64,000 nt of DNA from JASLEW01 sp035544875 (GTDB taxonomy: Bacteria; Acidobacteriota; Thermoanaerobaculia; Multivoradales; UBA5704): NCBI GenBank assembly GCA_035544875.1, contig DASZZP010000031.1, positions 124,001-188,000 on the forward strand, written 5' to 3'. Below are positions 32,743 to 44,118 of this stretch, in pieces. The notes beneath the pieces were generated by a model. The model worked only from the letters and a program-made list of their open reading frames with translations. It did no database searches and was not told where the DNA came from. Position 1 is the first letter of the stretch. The number at the start of each line of letters is the position of its first letter. A program made the position numbers and the translations under genes.

Positions 32743-32836
32743 ACTATCTAATCTAGGACACTACCGTATCTCCAATAGCCATGAAGCGGTCGTTGCCGTA
32801 GGCGACGCGATCGAGATTGGCCGGCGCGAGCGCTTT

Positions 32837-34191
32837 TCACTCGTAGCGCAAGGCCGCGGAGGGGTCGACCCGCGCGGCCCGCCAGGCAGGCACGAAACAG
32901 GCGAGCAGGGTGACGGCGACGGCAAAGCCGATGACCGCCACGAGATCGGCGGCCGACACCCGGAAGGGGACGAAGCTGATGAAGTAGATGGCCGCCACGT
33001 CGGAGTCGAAGCGGATCAGCCGGAAGGTGGTGAGCGCCCAGGCGGCCGCGCAGCCGAAGCCGACGCCGAGCAGCGTGCCGGTGGTGCCGAGCACCGCGCC
33101 ATAGATCAAGAAGACCAGCCGCAGGCTCGCCGGCCCCAGCCCGAGCGCTCCCAGCACCCCGATGTCGCGCATCCGCTCGCGCACCAGCACCACCAGCGTC
33201 GAGGCCACGTTGAAGGTGGAGACCAGCACGATCAGGCCCAGCACCAGGAACAGTGCCACCTGCTGCACGCGCAGCGCCGTGAACAGCTCGCGGTTGAGCT
33301 GCTGCCAGTCGGTGACCGCGTAGGCCGGCTCGAGGACGTGGGAAGCGGCGTCGGCGATGCGCGGCGCGTCGCTCGGCCGGTCGACGGTGAGCTCCAGCAG
33401 GTCGGCCGCCTGTGAGCTGCCCATCAGGCGCTCGACGCGCTGCCGTTCGAGCAGCACCCAGCTGCGATCGAACTCGGCGAATCCGGTCGCGAAGATGCCC
33501 GCGACACGCAGGCTCTGGTAGTGGAATCGCGGCCGGCCGCCCTCGAATCCGAGCGCCACCAGGCGCACGACGTCGCCCGCCCGCACGCCCAGGCGCGCCG
33601 CCAGGTCGCCGCCCAGGACCGTACCCGGGATCCCGTCCGCCCCGCTGGCGAGCTGCGCCGGGGATGCGCTCAGCTGACCTCCGTCAGGGTCGACGCCGCG
33701 CAGCACGACTTCGAGGCCCTCGGGCCGCTCCCGGCTGGAGAGCGATCCCTGGCCGTAGGCCACTCTCCCGACCTTGCGTACCCCGGGGATGGCGAGCAGG
33801 CGAGCGAGCCGGGCGCGATCGAACCCCGGGCCGGCGGCGGCCAGCGGGTAGGCGACGACCGCGGCGTTGCCGCGGATCAACTTGGTCTCGAGGTCCTCCC
33901 GGTAGCCGGTCATCAGGGCCATGGCGATAACCATTGCGGTCACCCCGAGCGCCGTGGCGAGCAGCGCCGCCCTGGCCGTGCCGTCGAGCAACCGGCTCCG
34001 CTGCCGAGGCTGCCGGCGCTGCCGATGCTGCCCGCTCGGCCGGCTCTGCCGATGCTGCCGGCTCGGCTGACGCGGACCACCACGCAAGAAACGCCAGGCG
34101 ATCGTCCAGACCAGCGGCCCGGACAGCAGCCGCGGTTCCGGGCCGGTCTCTGGTAGGGGTTGGGGCTCGCCGGGGGCCTGCGCCGCCAGGC

Positions 34192-34195
<4 letters not shown>
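32837..34195 (-). CDS. LolC/LolE-type lipoprotein-releasing ABC permease
   Basis: This 452-residue permease is of the MacB/LolCE class. An N-terminal helix (LLATALGVTAMVIAMALM) is followed by a periplasmic domain (about 100-300). Three C-terminal helices follow: QVALFLVLGLIVLVSTFNVAS, a second near TTGTLLGVGFGCAAAW and a third before FVPAWRAARVDP. Such proteins extract lipoproteins from the inner membrane with the ATPase LolD, which is not encoded nearby. An Arg/Gln-rich low-complexity insertion (residues about 40-68, RQHRQSRP type) precedes the first membrane helix. It starts at GTG 34195 and overlaps carA by GTGA. Confidence 0.85.
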
Positions 34196-35340
<1,145 letters not shown>

Positions 35341-35375
35341 GGCGTTCCGCGATCTCTCGACGAGGCGTCCGCCCG

Positions 35376-36416
35376 CTATCTCATGGAGGGTGCGGCGAAG
35401 GCGGGGAGGCGGCGCTCGACGACCGGCGCCAGCAGGCGGACCGACTCCATCAGGCGCTCGAACTCCTCGGGCAGCAGGGCCTGATCGCCGTCCGACAGCG
35501 CCTCTTCCGGCCGGTCATGGACCTCGATCATCAGGCCGTCGGCGCCCACCGCGACCGCGGCGCGCGACAGCGGCAGCACCTTGCTGGCCTCGCCCGAAGC
35601 GTGGCTGGGGTCGGCGATGATCGGCAGATGGCTGATCCGCTTGACCGCCGGCACCGCCGAGAGGTCGAGGGTATTGCGGCTGTGGTCGGTGAAGGTGCGG
35701 ATCCCGCGTTCGCACAGGATCACGTTGGGGTTGCCCTGGTCGAGGATGTACTCGGCGGAGAGCAGGAACTCGGTCACCGTGGCAGTCATGCCGCGCTTGA
35801 GCAGCACCGGCCGGGCGCAGCGGCCGACGCGCTTGAGCAGAGTGTAGTTCTGCATGTTGCGCGCGCCCACCTGGACGGCATCCGCGATCTCGACGACGCG
35901 GTCCAGCACGTCGATGTCGGTCGCCTCGGTGACCACCGGCAGGCCGGTCTCCGCGCGTACCCGGGCCAGGATCTGCAGCCCCTCCTCGCCCAGCCCCTGG
36001 AAGCTGTAGGGGCTGGTGCGCGGTTTGTAGGCGCCGCCGCGCAGCAGGTGCGCGCCGGCCGCCTTGACCTGGCGCGCGATGCGTAGCGTCTGCTCGTAGC
36101 TCTCGACCGAGCAGGGACCGGCGATGACGACCAGGTCTGGGCCGCCGACCCTCACTCCGGCAACCTCGACCACGGTATCCTGAGGTTTGAACTCGCGCGA
36201 CACGAGCTTGTAGGGGTGGCTGACCCGGATGACCTCGAGCACGCCGGGGAGCGAGGCGAAGAGGGCCCCTTCGACGACGCCGATGTTGCCGGTAATGCCG
36301 ATCGCGGTGCGCTGGGCGCCGGCGATCGGATGCGCCTTGAGCCCGTGCGCTTCGATCTTGTTCACCACGGCCTCGACCTGCTCGGGAGCCGCGTCCATCT
36401 TCATCACGATCAACAT
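35376..36416 (-). CDS. aroF: 3-deoxy-7-phosphoheptulonate (DAHP) synthase, type I-beta
   Basis: This 346-residue enzyme makes DAHP from PEP and erythrose 4-phosphate, the first step of aromatic amino acid synthesis. The N-terminal ferredoxin-like domain (MLIVMKMDAAPEQVEAVVNK) is of the type that can bind regulatory ligands in I-beta enzymes. The barrel core has VIAGPCSVES, LLRGGAYKPRTSPYSFQG and the metal-site motifs (ADPSHASG, MIEVHDRPE). I chose ATG 36416, at which the N-terminal domain begins; an earlier ATG at 36458 adds 14 residues. It stands alone, divergent from the next gene. Confidence 0.93.
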   Translation of the reverse strand: MLIVMKMDAAPEQVEAVVNKIEAHGLKAHPIAGAQRTAIGITGNIGVVEGALFASLPGVLEVIRVSHPYKLVSREFKPQDTVVEVAGVRVGGPDLVVIAGPCSVESYEQTLRIARQVKAAGAHLLRGGAYKPRTSPYSFQGLGEEGLQILARVRAETGLPVVTEATDIDVLDRVVEIADAVQVGARNMQNYTLLKRVGRCARPVLLKRGMTATVTEFLLSAEYILDQGNPNVILCERGIRTFTDHSRNTLDLSAVPAVKRISHLPIIADPSHASGEASKVLPLSRAAVAVGADGLMIEVHDRPEEALSDGDQALLPEEFERLMESVRLLAPVVERRLPAFAAPSMR

Positions 36417-36568
36417 GGCGGTTGGTAAGTCCCATCGGGGGGCTGGGCGGTTTATCATAGCAGAGCCGCCACCGCCGTCCGGGGGCTCGCACGCGGCGCC
36501 GCTGGCACTCGACGGCTGGCTGCGGTTTGCCGCGCCTTGCCGCTCTGGCGCCGCGACAGGAGGAAGAG

Positions 36569-37354
36569 ATGCGCACGTACCGGCTCCGTCCCATTGCCCT
36601 GTCAGCCGCCCTCGCCCTGCTGCTGGCGGGAAGCGCGGGCGCCTACAACATCATCCTCAAGGACGGCTCGATCATCGTCGCCAAGAGCAAGTATCAGGTC
36701 CAGAATGGGCGCGCCATCATCACCTTGCCCAACGGCACCCAGAGCTTCATCGACGCCGCCCAGATCGACGTCGCGAAGACCAACGAGGCGAACAAGGACA
36801 ACTACGGCAGCTCGACGCAGATCCTGAATACCCAGGTGCTGCCGACCGCTGAGACCGGGCCGCCGCCCGTCGAGCAGAAGCGGCTCACCGAGATGGCCGC
36901 GGCGCGCCGACGGGACTTACCGGCGTCGCGGCGCCAGCGGGAGGAGGCCGCAACCGGAGCTGCCGTCAAGTTGAAGGGCGGCTATGTCGATCTGAGCCGG
37001 CTGCAGCGGTCGCCGTACTCCCATCTCGACATCGCCGCCGATCTGCGGCAGTTCTTCCACTCGCAAGGGATCGACGAGGTGGAGGTCTTCGCCGGAACGC
37101 AGCCTGACCGCCCGCTGGTGGAGTTCACTACCAACTCCGAAGGGGCGGTCCTGCAGACGCTCACCGCCGGCGCCAACGCCTTGCTGCGGTTGCGCGAGCG
37201 CTTTCCGCAGAAGGTCGGCGCCCTGGAGATGGTGATGAAGACCTCTACCCGGGAGAAGGCCGGGCAGTTCGTCCTCTCATCCGATCTGGCGACCAGCCTG
37301 GTAGCGAAGAAGGTCGACCTGACCGCCTTCTTCGTCGACAACGTGCAGTTCTGA
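36569..37354 (+). CDS. Exported protein of unknown function
   Basis: This 261-residue protein starts at ATG 36569, preceded by AGGAGGAAGAG. It has a signal peptide (PIALSAALALLLAGSAGA). The mature start (YNIILKDGSIIVAKSKYQVQ) resembles small beta-rich repeat proteins of Acidobacteria in which 'KDGS' and 'ITLPNGT' recur. The C-terminal half has a second globular part (VEVFAGTQPDRPLVEFTT, LRLRERFPQKVGALEMV). I do not recognise a function. It ends convergently with the gene at 37377. Confidence 0.75.
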   Translation: MRTYRLRPIALSAALALLLAGSAGAYNIILKDGSIIVAKSKYQVQNGRAIITLPNGTQSFIDAAQIDVAKTNEANKDNYGSSTQILNTQVLPTAETGPPPVEQKRLTEMAAARRRDLPASRRQREEAATGAAVKLKGGYVDLSRLQRSPYSHLDIAADLRQFFHSQGIDEVEVFAGTQPDRPLVEFTTNSEGAVLQTLTAGANALLRLRERFPQKVGALEMVMKTSTREKAGQFVLSSDLATSLVAKKVDLTAFFVDNVQF

Positions 37355-37376
37355 AGCGGCGCGCCGCCACGCCGGC

Positions 37377-37733
37377 CTACGAGGGGACTTCGGAGGGTTC
37401 GCCGGCGGCCTCGTCGCCGGTTTCTTCGGTCAGGCCGAGGTAGCGCTCGACGGCGATGCCGACCCGGCGCGAGAAGCGCTGGCGGTAGCTCTCGACCTCG
37501 CCGACGGCTTCGTCGAGGAAGACCCGCTCGACGCGGAAGAGCGGCACGAACATGGTCGACAGGCCGAGGGTCTGGTCCTTGCCGCGCACCGCCTGGCCCA
37601 TCCAGTCGTCGAAGCTCGACAGACTGATGCCGCGCAGCCAGACCCCTGGCACCGCCAGCTCCTGCAGCACGCCCCAGAACTTCTCGGTCGGATTGATCAG
37701 GTGGACGATGACGATCGAGCCTGGCCGGATCAT
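37377..37733 (-). CDS. Small conserved protein at the end of the methylmalonyl-CoA operon
   Basis: This 118-residue soluble protein has no recognised domain. The sequence begins RPGSIVIVHLINPTEKFWGV and has a conserved-looking hydrophobic middle (ISLSSFDDWMGQAV, STMFVPLFRVERVFLDE). Its start overlaps the epimerase stop by ATGA, so it is translated with that operon. Its length and coupling suggest a regulator or adaptor for the operon, which is inference only. Confidence 0.7.
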   Translation of the reverse strand: MIRPGSIVIVHLINPTEKFWGVLQELAVPGVWLRGISLSSFDDWMGQAVRGKDQTLGLSTMFVPLFRVERVFLDEAVGEVESYRQRFSRRVGIAVERYLGLTEETGDEAAGEPSEVPS

Positions 37734-38266
37734 CGCCCGCCCTCCTCGGGGGGCGGACCGGAAGCGGCCGGCTCCGCGCCGCCTGGCTCGGCTCCTGTCG
37801 ACTCCGCGCCCGCCGGCTCCACGCCCACCGGCTCGGCGTCTGTCGGCTCCACGACCGGCGGCTCCGCGCCGCCCTCCTGCGACAGCTCGACGAGCACGCC
37901 GCCGGCGCTCTTGGGGTGGACGAACTGGATCCAGCAGCCGGCGGCGCCGCGGGTCGGCCGCTCGCGCAAGAGGCGATACCCGGCGCGGCGCAGGCGGGCG
38001 TCGTCGGCGCGCAGATCGTCGGTGGCGAGGCAGAGGTGATGCAGGCCTGGACCCCGGGTGGCGAGGAAGCGGGCCACGGGAGAGTCGGGCGAGGTGGGCT
38101 CGAGCAGCTCGATCCGCGTCTCGCCGCAGGAAATCATGGCGACGCGCACGCCTTCGCCGGGCACCTCTTCGACAGCTTCGACGGCGAGACCCAGCGCCTC
38201 GTAGAGCGGCCGGGCTTCGCTGATCGAGCGCACCGCGATCCCCAGGTGGTCGAGCTTGCGGATCAC
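37730..38266 (-). CDS. mce: Methylmalonyl-CoA epimerase-like glyoxalase-fold protein with repetitive tail
   Basis: This 178-residue protein begins at GTG 38266, overlapping the meaB stop (GTGA). The N-terminal 130 residues are a vicinal-oxygen-chelate domain: KLDHLGIAVRSI, RIELLEPTSPDSPVARFLA, GLHHLCLATDDL and FVHPKSAGGVLVEL, with the His and Glu metal ligands of methylmalonyl-CoA epimerase. The enzyme converts the (2S)- to the (2R)-form for the mutase. The C-terminal about 45 residues are an acidic repeat (GVEPAGAESTGAEP). Encoded with meaB, the assignment is good; the tail is unusual. Confidence 0.88.
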   Translation of the reverse strand: MIRKLDHLGIAVRSISEARPLYEALGLAVEAVEEVPGEGVRVAMISCGETRIELLEPTSPDSPVARFLATRGPGLHHLCLATDDLRADDARLRRAGYRLLRERPTRGAAGCWIQFVHPKSAGGVLVELSQEGGAEPPVVEPTDAEPVGVEPAGAESTGAEPGGAEPAASGPPPEEGGR

Positions 38267-39359
38267 GGCGGCCGCTCCTCTCCGCTGGCCCCAGGAGGGC
38301 CGGGCGGCAGCTTCCCCGCGGCAGCTGGCCGAGGCTCGGATGGGTGCGGCGCCGCCGCGGCCTGCTCCGCTTCGCCCTGCACGACGCCGCTGAACAGCCG
38401 GTCGGCGATGCTGTAGGGATCGAGCTTCTGCGCGAAGCCGCGCTCGACCTCGCGATCGAGGCCGAGCACCCGGTCGGCGGCGGCCACCACCCTCTCCTCG
38501 AGCAGCGTCTCGACGCGCAGCCGCAGGTGCGACAGACGGCGCTGGGCCAGCTCGCCGCTTGCCGCGAGGTGCTCGCGGTGGCGCTCGACGCCGGCGAGGA
38601 CCTGTTCGATCCCCTCTTCGCGGCTGGCGACGGTCTTGAGAATTGGCGGCAGCCACGGGCCGTGCTCGCCGATCGAGAGCAGCATCTGGAGGTCCTTGGC
38701 GGTCCGCTCGACTCCCTGGCGGTCGGCCTTGTTGATGACGAAGAGGTCGGCGATCTCGAAGATCCCCGCCTTGATGGCCTGAATGTCGTCGCCGAGCCCC
38801 GGGACCGTCACCAGCACCACCGTCTCCACGCTGCGCACCACGTCGACCTCGTCCTGCCCGACGCCGACCGTCTCGACCAGCACCCAGTCGAAGCCCGCGG
38901 CGTCGAGCAGGTCGACGGCGTCGCGCGAGGCGCGGGCCAGCCCACCCAGGGCGCCGCGGGTGGCCATCGAGCGGATGAAGACGCCGGGATCGGTGGCCAG
39001 CGACTGCATGCGGATGCGGTCGCCGAGCAGGGCGCCGCCGGTGTACGAGCTGGTCGGGTCGACGGCGATGACGCCGACCGTCTCGCCGCGCCGGCGGCAG
39101 AGGCGCGCCAGGCGGTCGACCAGGGTGCTCTTGCCGGCCCCAGGGGGGCCGGTGATCCCGACCACCTTCGCCCTGCCGGTCCGGGGATAGATCCGCCCGA
39201 TCAGCTCCCGCTGGGCGGGGCCGCCATTCTCGAGCAGCGACAGCGCCCGGCCCAGGGCACGCGGCTGCCGCTCGAGGAGGCGCGGCACCAAGGCGTCGAG
39301 CCGCGGTCCCAGCTCCGGGCTGAGCGCCGCCTCGCCCGCGCCGCGAGCCGCGACCGGCA

Positions 39360-39363
<4 letters not shown>
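38263..39363 (-). CDS. meaB: MeaB/ArgK methylmalonyl-CoA mutase chaperone GTPase
   Basis: This 366-residue P-loop GTPase loads and protects methylmalonyl-CoA mutase. Motifs: GITGPPGAGKSTLVDRL, the switch-like VDPTSSYTGGALLGDRIRM, DWVLVETVGVGQDEVDV and FVINKADRQGVE. The mutase itself is not in this window, so the operon handles the accessory part. It overlaps the acyl-CoA dehydrogenase stop by 4 bp. The C-terminal about 50 residues are low-complexity Ala/Pro-rich. Confidence 0.94.
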
Positions 39364-40511
<1,148 letters not shown>

Positions 40512-40867
40512 ATGGCTCTCCCCTCGAGCGGTGTTGGGGGTTGGCCGAAAGCGGCGCCTCTTCTTGGGGGGCGCCCGCGGACGGGCGGGCCGATGCTACC
40601 GCGCCGCGGGGCGGGTCGGCAAACCCGGGACGGGGGAGCGACCTCCGGGAAGAGCCCTCCGGGGAATGCCGCACGTCCATCACCGGACGTGCGGCCGCCG
40701 CCCGGCCCAGCCGCCGCTGTGCGGCAACAAGCTGCCGCAGCTGCGGCGACTGGCCGGCCCGGGCGGCTGTGCACAGCCTTTGAGCAGATTGCACAGGAGC
40801 TGCATTTTTTGTGACGGATGGCTGCAGTTCATGCCGGCGGACGCCTCGCCTGGTGTACACTGGCCGC
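40512..40867. promoter_or_regulatory. Divergent intergenic region with two strong inverted repeats
   Basis: This 356-bp region separates the acyl-CoA dehydrogenase operon (minus) from an HTH regulator (plus). It contains a perfect 11-bp stem, GCCGCACGTCC / GGACGTGCGGC, at 40668-40695 with a 6-nt loop. It also holds the 14-bp perfect palindrome GCCGCAGCTGCGGC at 40734-40747. The latter is a plausible binding site for a dimeric regulator. A TACACT hexamer close to the regulator's ATG may be its -10 box. No T-run follows the stem. Confidence 0.55.
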
Positions 40868-41350
40868 ATGGTCGACGAGGAAATCCGCAGGTACGCCAAG
40901 CTCCTGGAGGCGGTGGTGAAGCTGTCGGAGCTCTCGACGCGCGAGCTCGAGCGCCGCCTCGACCTGGGTGGCGGGACTCTGAACCGGATCTTCACCGGCA
41001 AGATCGATCTCAAGCTGCGCCACATCCTGCTCGTCCTCGACGCCGTCGGGATGCGGCCGGAACGCTTCTTCCAGCTCGCCGCACCGCGCCCGCAGCCCGG
41101 CGACGAGGCCGAGTCTTCGCTGACCGCCGATATCCTGGAGAGCTTCAGCCGCTACGGCTACGGCGTCGGCCGGCCGGTGCCGCTGCGCAGCCGGGCGCCT
41201 TCGGACGAGGAGCTGGACCGGCGCATCGAGGCGGCCCTGCAGCGAGTGCTGGGAAAGCTCGAGAAGAGCGGCGAGGACGCCGCAACTACTGCCCCCCGAC
41301 AAGCCCGTCGGGCGCGACGGACGGGACCGCTCGGCGAGAACGGCGAGTAG
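40868..41350 (+). CDS. Small HTH regulator
   Basis: This 160-residue protein has an N-terminal cro/XRE-like helix-turn-helix: YAKLLEAVVKLSELSTRELE then RRLDLGGGTLNRIFTGKID, and a second helix LILVLDAVGMRPERFF-like. The rest is Ala/Arg-rich with no recognised sensory domain. The ATG is closely preceded by TACACT, so the transcript may be almost leaderless. It is adjacent to, and convergent with, a zinc-knuckle/TPR protein gene. The start was chosen because an upstream in-frame codon at 40811 lies within the regulatory region. Confidence 0.75.
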   Translation: MVDEEIRRYAKLLEAVVKLSELSTRELERRLDLGGGTLNRIFTGKIDLKLRHILLVLDAVGMRPERFFQLAAPRPQPGDEAESSLTADILESFSRYGYGVGRPVPLRSRAPSDEELDRRIEAALQRVLGKLEKSGEDAATTAPRQARRARRTGPLGENGE

Positions 41351-41371
41351 TCGGGGGCCGCCCGGGGCGGT

Positions 41372-42835
41372 TCAGCCCCGCCGGTCGTCGCTCCTCCGTG
41401 CCGGCTGGCGCTCAAGTTCGGTGAGCAGCATGGTCACGGCGCGCACGCGCTCGACGGTCGCCTCCTCGCGGTCGCAAGCCTCGCGCAGGATCAACAGTGC
41501 CGCCACCGCCTCCCGCGCGATGCGCAGGGCGCGGAAGGTGGTGATCATCTCCTCGACCAGGCCGCGGACCAGTACGGTCTTACCAAGCGTCACCCACAGC
41601 GCGGCGAGATCCAGGCCAACCAGGGCGGCGTTGTAGGGCTGCCGGGCCTCGGCGAAGGCCTGCTGGATGGCGAGGAAACCCTGCTCGGCACGTTCAAAGT
41701 CGCCCAGACCGGCGGCAATCTGGGCCTGGAGCCAATCGAAGCGAAGCAGCGTGAGCGGGTCGCCATACGCCTGATAAAGAGCGCGGCCGCGCCAGAGATG
41801 GATCCGAGCTTGGCGCAGTCTGCCGCACTTCACCATGTTTGTCACCAGCGAGTTGAAGGCCAACAAGCCCAGCTTTTCATCTCGGTCAAGATCGATCAGG
41901 GCCAGCCCTTCTGCTATCAAGAAGAGAGCTTCCCGGAAGTTGTTGTCGTCGGAAGTGTACATTCCCTCCTTGATGAGCGCTCGGCCAGCGAGGTGCTCGT
42001 CGCCACGCTGAAGGTAGAATGTTTGAAGCTTGCCCTGCAGCTCGATCGCCTCTGAAAAGCGCCGCTGGTTGGCGAGCAGAGAGGCCATGAGGTCGGCGAT
42101 TCGCACCAGCAGCAGCGGGTCGCCGCTGCCGCGACGCTGCCAGGAGACCGCCTTGCACATCGCCTGCTCGGCAGAGCCCAGGTCGTCCGCAACCCGGTGG
42201 GCGTTGGCCAGCTCAGCCCAGGCCCGGGCGCGCACGTCTGCCATTACCTCCCTGCCGTAGCGCTTCGCATCGAGCCGTTCGGAGGCGAAGAGGGCCAGCT
42301 CAGCGAGGTTCATCATCTCGCCGGGATCGGTATAGTTGAGGCTCCGGCTTACCTCGAGCAATGCCTCGACCATAGGCAAAGTATGGGGAAGGCCATGCCT
42401 CGACTCCGCACCTCCAACCCTTACTTGGCCCAGGCTCTGTCCGCCGGCAGCCGTTTCGGCCACCAGCCGGGCCGTCTCCTCTCGCTCGCGGTTCAGCTCG
42501 GAGTGCCGCCGCAGAGCGGCGGCGCAGGCGCGCGTGACGGGTCTGTCATACGCCGACACGGGGATCCGTGGATTCTCGCTGGGAGCGGGTTCTCCGAAAG
42601 CAGGGAGGGATATCGCCTCTGGCCCCGAAGCGAACTCACCCCGCGATAGCACACCGGGCTCAACTGAGGCTCGTTCGGTCGACTCGACGTCGAGGTTCAC
42701 CCTGAGCGCCAGGGTCCGGGAGCAGGCTTGGCACCCACGCAGCAGGTGAGCCAGCACACGCTTTCGGCTCTTCGCCGGTGCAAGCGTACCGCGGGCGAAG
42801 CGCGCGAGGTCGCGGGATGACGGGTGGTCGTTCAA
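41372..42835 (-). CDS. TPR-repeat protein with N-terminal zinc-knuckle (anti-sigma-like) motif
   Basis: This 487-residue protein starts at TTG 42835 with GGAGGG upstream; a GTG at 42871 is less likely. The first 50 residues (HPSSRDLARFARGTLAPAKS, then HLLRGCQACSRTL) resemble zinc-binding anti-sigma domains with the HxxxCxxC motif. Residues about 150-470 are tandem helical repeats of TPR type (YGREVMADVRARAWAELANA, SGDPLLLVRIADLMASLLAN, KLGLLAFNSLVTNMVKCGRL, FERAEQGFLAIQQAFAEARQ). No membrane segment is present, so it is cytosolic. The fold and zinc motif are clear; the partner is unknown. Confidence 0.8.
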   Translation of the reverse strand: MNDHPSSRDLARFARGTLAPAKSRKRVLAHLLRGCQACSRTLALRVNLDVESTERASVEPGVLSRGEFASGPEAISLPAFGEPAPSENPRIPVSAYDRPVTRACAAALRRHSELNREREETARLVAETAAGGQSLGQVRVGGAESRHGLPHTLPMVEALLEVSRSLNYTDPGEMMNLAELALFASERLDAKRYGREVMADVRARAWAELANAHRVADDLGSAEQAMCKAVSWQRRGSGDPLLLVRIADLMASLLANQRRFSEAIELQGKLQTFYLQRGDEHLAGRALIKEGMYTSDDNNFREALFLIAEGLALIDLDRDEKLGLLAFNSLVTNMVKCGRLRQARIHLWRGRALYQAYGDPLTLLRFDWLQAQIAAGLGDFERAEQGFLAIQQAFAEARQPYNAALVGLDLAALWVTLGKTVLVRGLVEEMITTFRALRIAREAVAALLILREACDREEATVERVRAVTMLLTELERQPARRSDDRRG

Positions 42836-42972
42836 AGTATGCCCTCCTGCTGCGCCCAGAGGCGTAATCACAGAATTCTCTCACATCCGCGGCAACTTCG
42901 CGACTCAAGTTATCGGAAAGAGGAACCCGGGAGCGGAAGCAGCCCGCTCCCGGGCGTATCGGATGCCCTCTC

Positions 42973-43329
42973 TCAGGGCTTCGGAAGACAGTGCCCGTTG
43001 GGATCCAGGTTCTGCCCGGCGTCGCACTGGATACGGATCAGCGGAGTCCTTGGTTGCCCGGGACGAACCAGGATGCCCGGCCGCGCCCGACCTGATGGGC
43101 CCGGACGCGCCGTGCTGAAGGCGGGGGTGCCCGGGGTCAGGCTCCTCAAAGCCTTGGCGAACCACTCCCACGCCTCCCCGAGGGCGCTCGTGACCATCGA
43201 GCCAGGGCTCGAGCCGCCGCTCGCTCCGCGGCCGCCGAAGCCGGCGGCCTCGGTTGGGGTCACAGCCAGCGACGAGGCCAGGACGACGAGCAGTACAACC
43301 ACGCCAAAACGAATGGACCTCCCAAACAT
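42973..43329 (-). CDS. Small exported protein with Cys-bracketed C-terminus
   Basis: This 118-residue protein starts at ATG 43329 with a GAGGAGG site. It has a signal peptide (FGVVVLLVVLASSLAVTPTEA) and a Gly/Ser-rich middle. The tail IRIQCDAGQNLDPNGHCLPKP has just two cysteines, 11 residues apart, which could form a loop. It lies 5' of the zinc-knuckle/TPR gene on the same strand and opposite an XRE gene. A precursor of a secreted peptide is one possible reading; a small secreted structural or adhesive protein is another. I do not recognise a family. Confidence 0.7.
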   Translation of the reverse strand: MFGRSIRFGVVVLLVVLASSLAVTPTEAAGFGGRGASGGSSPGSMVTSALGEAWEWFAKALRSLTPGTPAFSTARPGPSGRARPGILVRPGQPRTPLIRIQCDAGQNLDPNGHCLPKP

Positions 43330-43624
43330 ACTTCCTCCTCTGCGGCGGAGCGGGGTGAACCTCCATGGCCCACCCTGTCCGCGGGTGGGCAGCCTGTAGC
43401 TGCCTGTGATCCGTAGTTTGGCAACTTATGGCTCAGAATGAGCAAAAAATAGTTGCGAATTCCTCATGAATCCGCCGGCGGCCCGGGCGGGGCGACCGGT
43501 TGGCTCCTCCGGAGGCCACAGGAGCCAACTCAGCAGGGAGGCCATGGCTTCGTCGCGAACCCACCCGGCAGCGTCCTCGATGAAGAAAATTTAGCTTTGT
43601 TGACTTTTCATTGTTGCAGCCGGC
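43330..43624. promoter_or_regulatory. Divergent hairpin-rich region between the secreted protein and the XRE gene
   Basis: The 295-bp region has two perfect inverted repeats. One is GCCCACCC / GGGTGGGC at 43368-43390, in the 5' region of the secreted protein. The other is GTTGGCTCCT / AGGAGCCAAC (43499-43508 and 43520-43529), upstream of the XRE gene. The stretch nearest the XRE ATG is AT-rich, with TTGTTGACTTTTCATTG as a possible -35 element. These look like operator or attenuator elements for the two divergent genes. Confidence 0.5.
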
Positions 43625-44116
43625 ATGATCGGGCACATGGGCAGGTCAGCCGACGACGACTCACCGCGTGCGGCCGCGTCCGCCGCGGCGGCGAGCTCCC
43701 TCGGCCGCGCCGTGGGCGCCCGGATCAAGCAGCTGCGGGAGGAGCGCGGCTGGAGCCAGCGCGAGCTGGGCGCCCGCCTGGGAATCGTCCAGTCGAAGCT
43801 GAGCAAGTACGAAGCGGGCATCCACCAGCTGCCGCTGCGCACCCTCCTCCGCGTGGCGGGCCTGTTCGACGTCAGCACCGACTTCCTGCTGACTGGAGCG
43901 AGCGCCGAGCCGCCGCCGCTGTGCGACCGGAGGCTTCTCGACCGCGTCCGGCGTCTTGGCATGACGGATGAGCGAGTGCGGGCGAGCGTGGTGGCGATCC
44001 TCGATGCCATCCTGGAGCTGGAGGGCGCCATCCAGCGCCGCCACGACGGCCTCAGGCCGCGCCGCGCGGCGCCTGCACGGCTTCCCTCGCCGGCGCGGAC
44101 CGCCCGCAAGGTCTGA
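43625..44116 (+). CDS. XRE-family transcriptional regulator
   Basis: This 163-residue protein has a clear Cro/C1-type DNA-binding domain at about residues 28-85: IKQLREERGWSQRELGARLG, then IVQSKLSKYEAG and LRTLLRVAGLFDVSTDFLL. The C-terminal part is a short charged helix and an Arg/Ala-rich tail without a ligand domain. It precedes a TPR-like gene by 2 bp, so the two are translated together as a split regulator/helical-repeat pair. The starts at 43625 and 43637 are both possible. Confidence 0.85.
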   Translation: MIGHMGRSADDDSPRAAASAAAASSLGRAVGARIKQLREERGWSQRELGARLGIVQSKLSKYEAGIHQLPLRTLLRVAGLFDVSTDFLLTGASAEPPPLCDRRLLDRVRRLGMTDERVRASVVAILDAILELEGAIQRRHDGLRPRRAAPARLPSPARTARKV

Positions 44117-44118
44117 CC

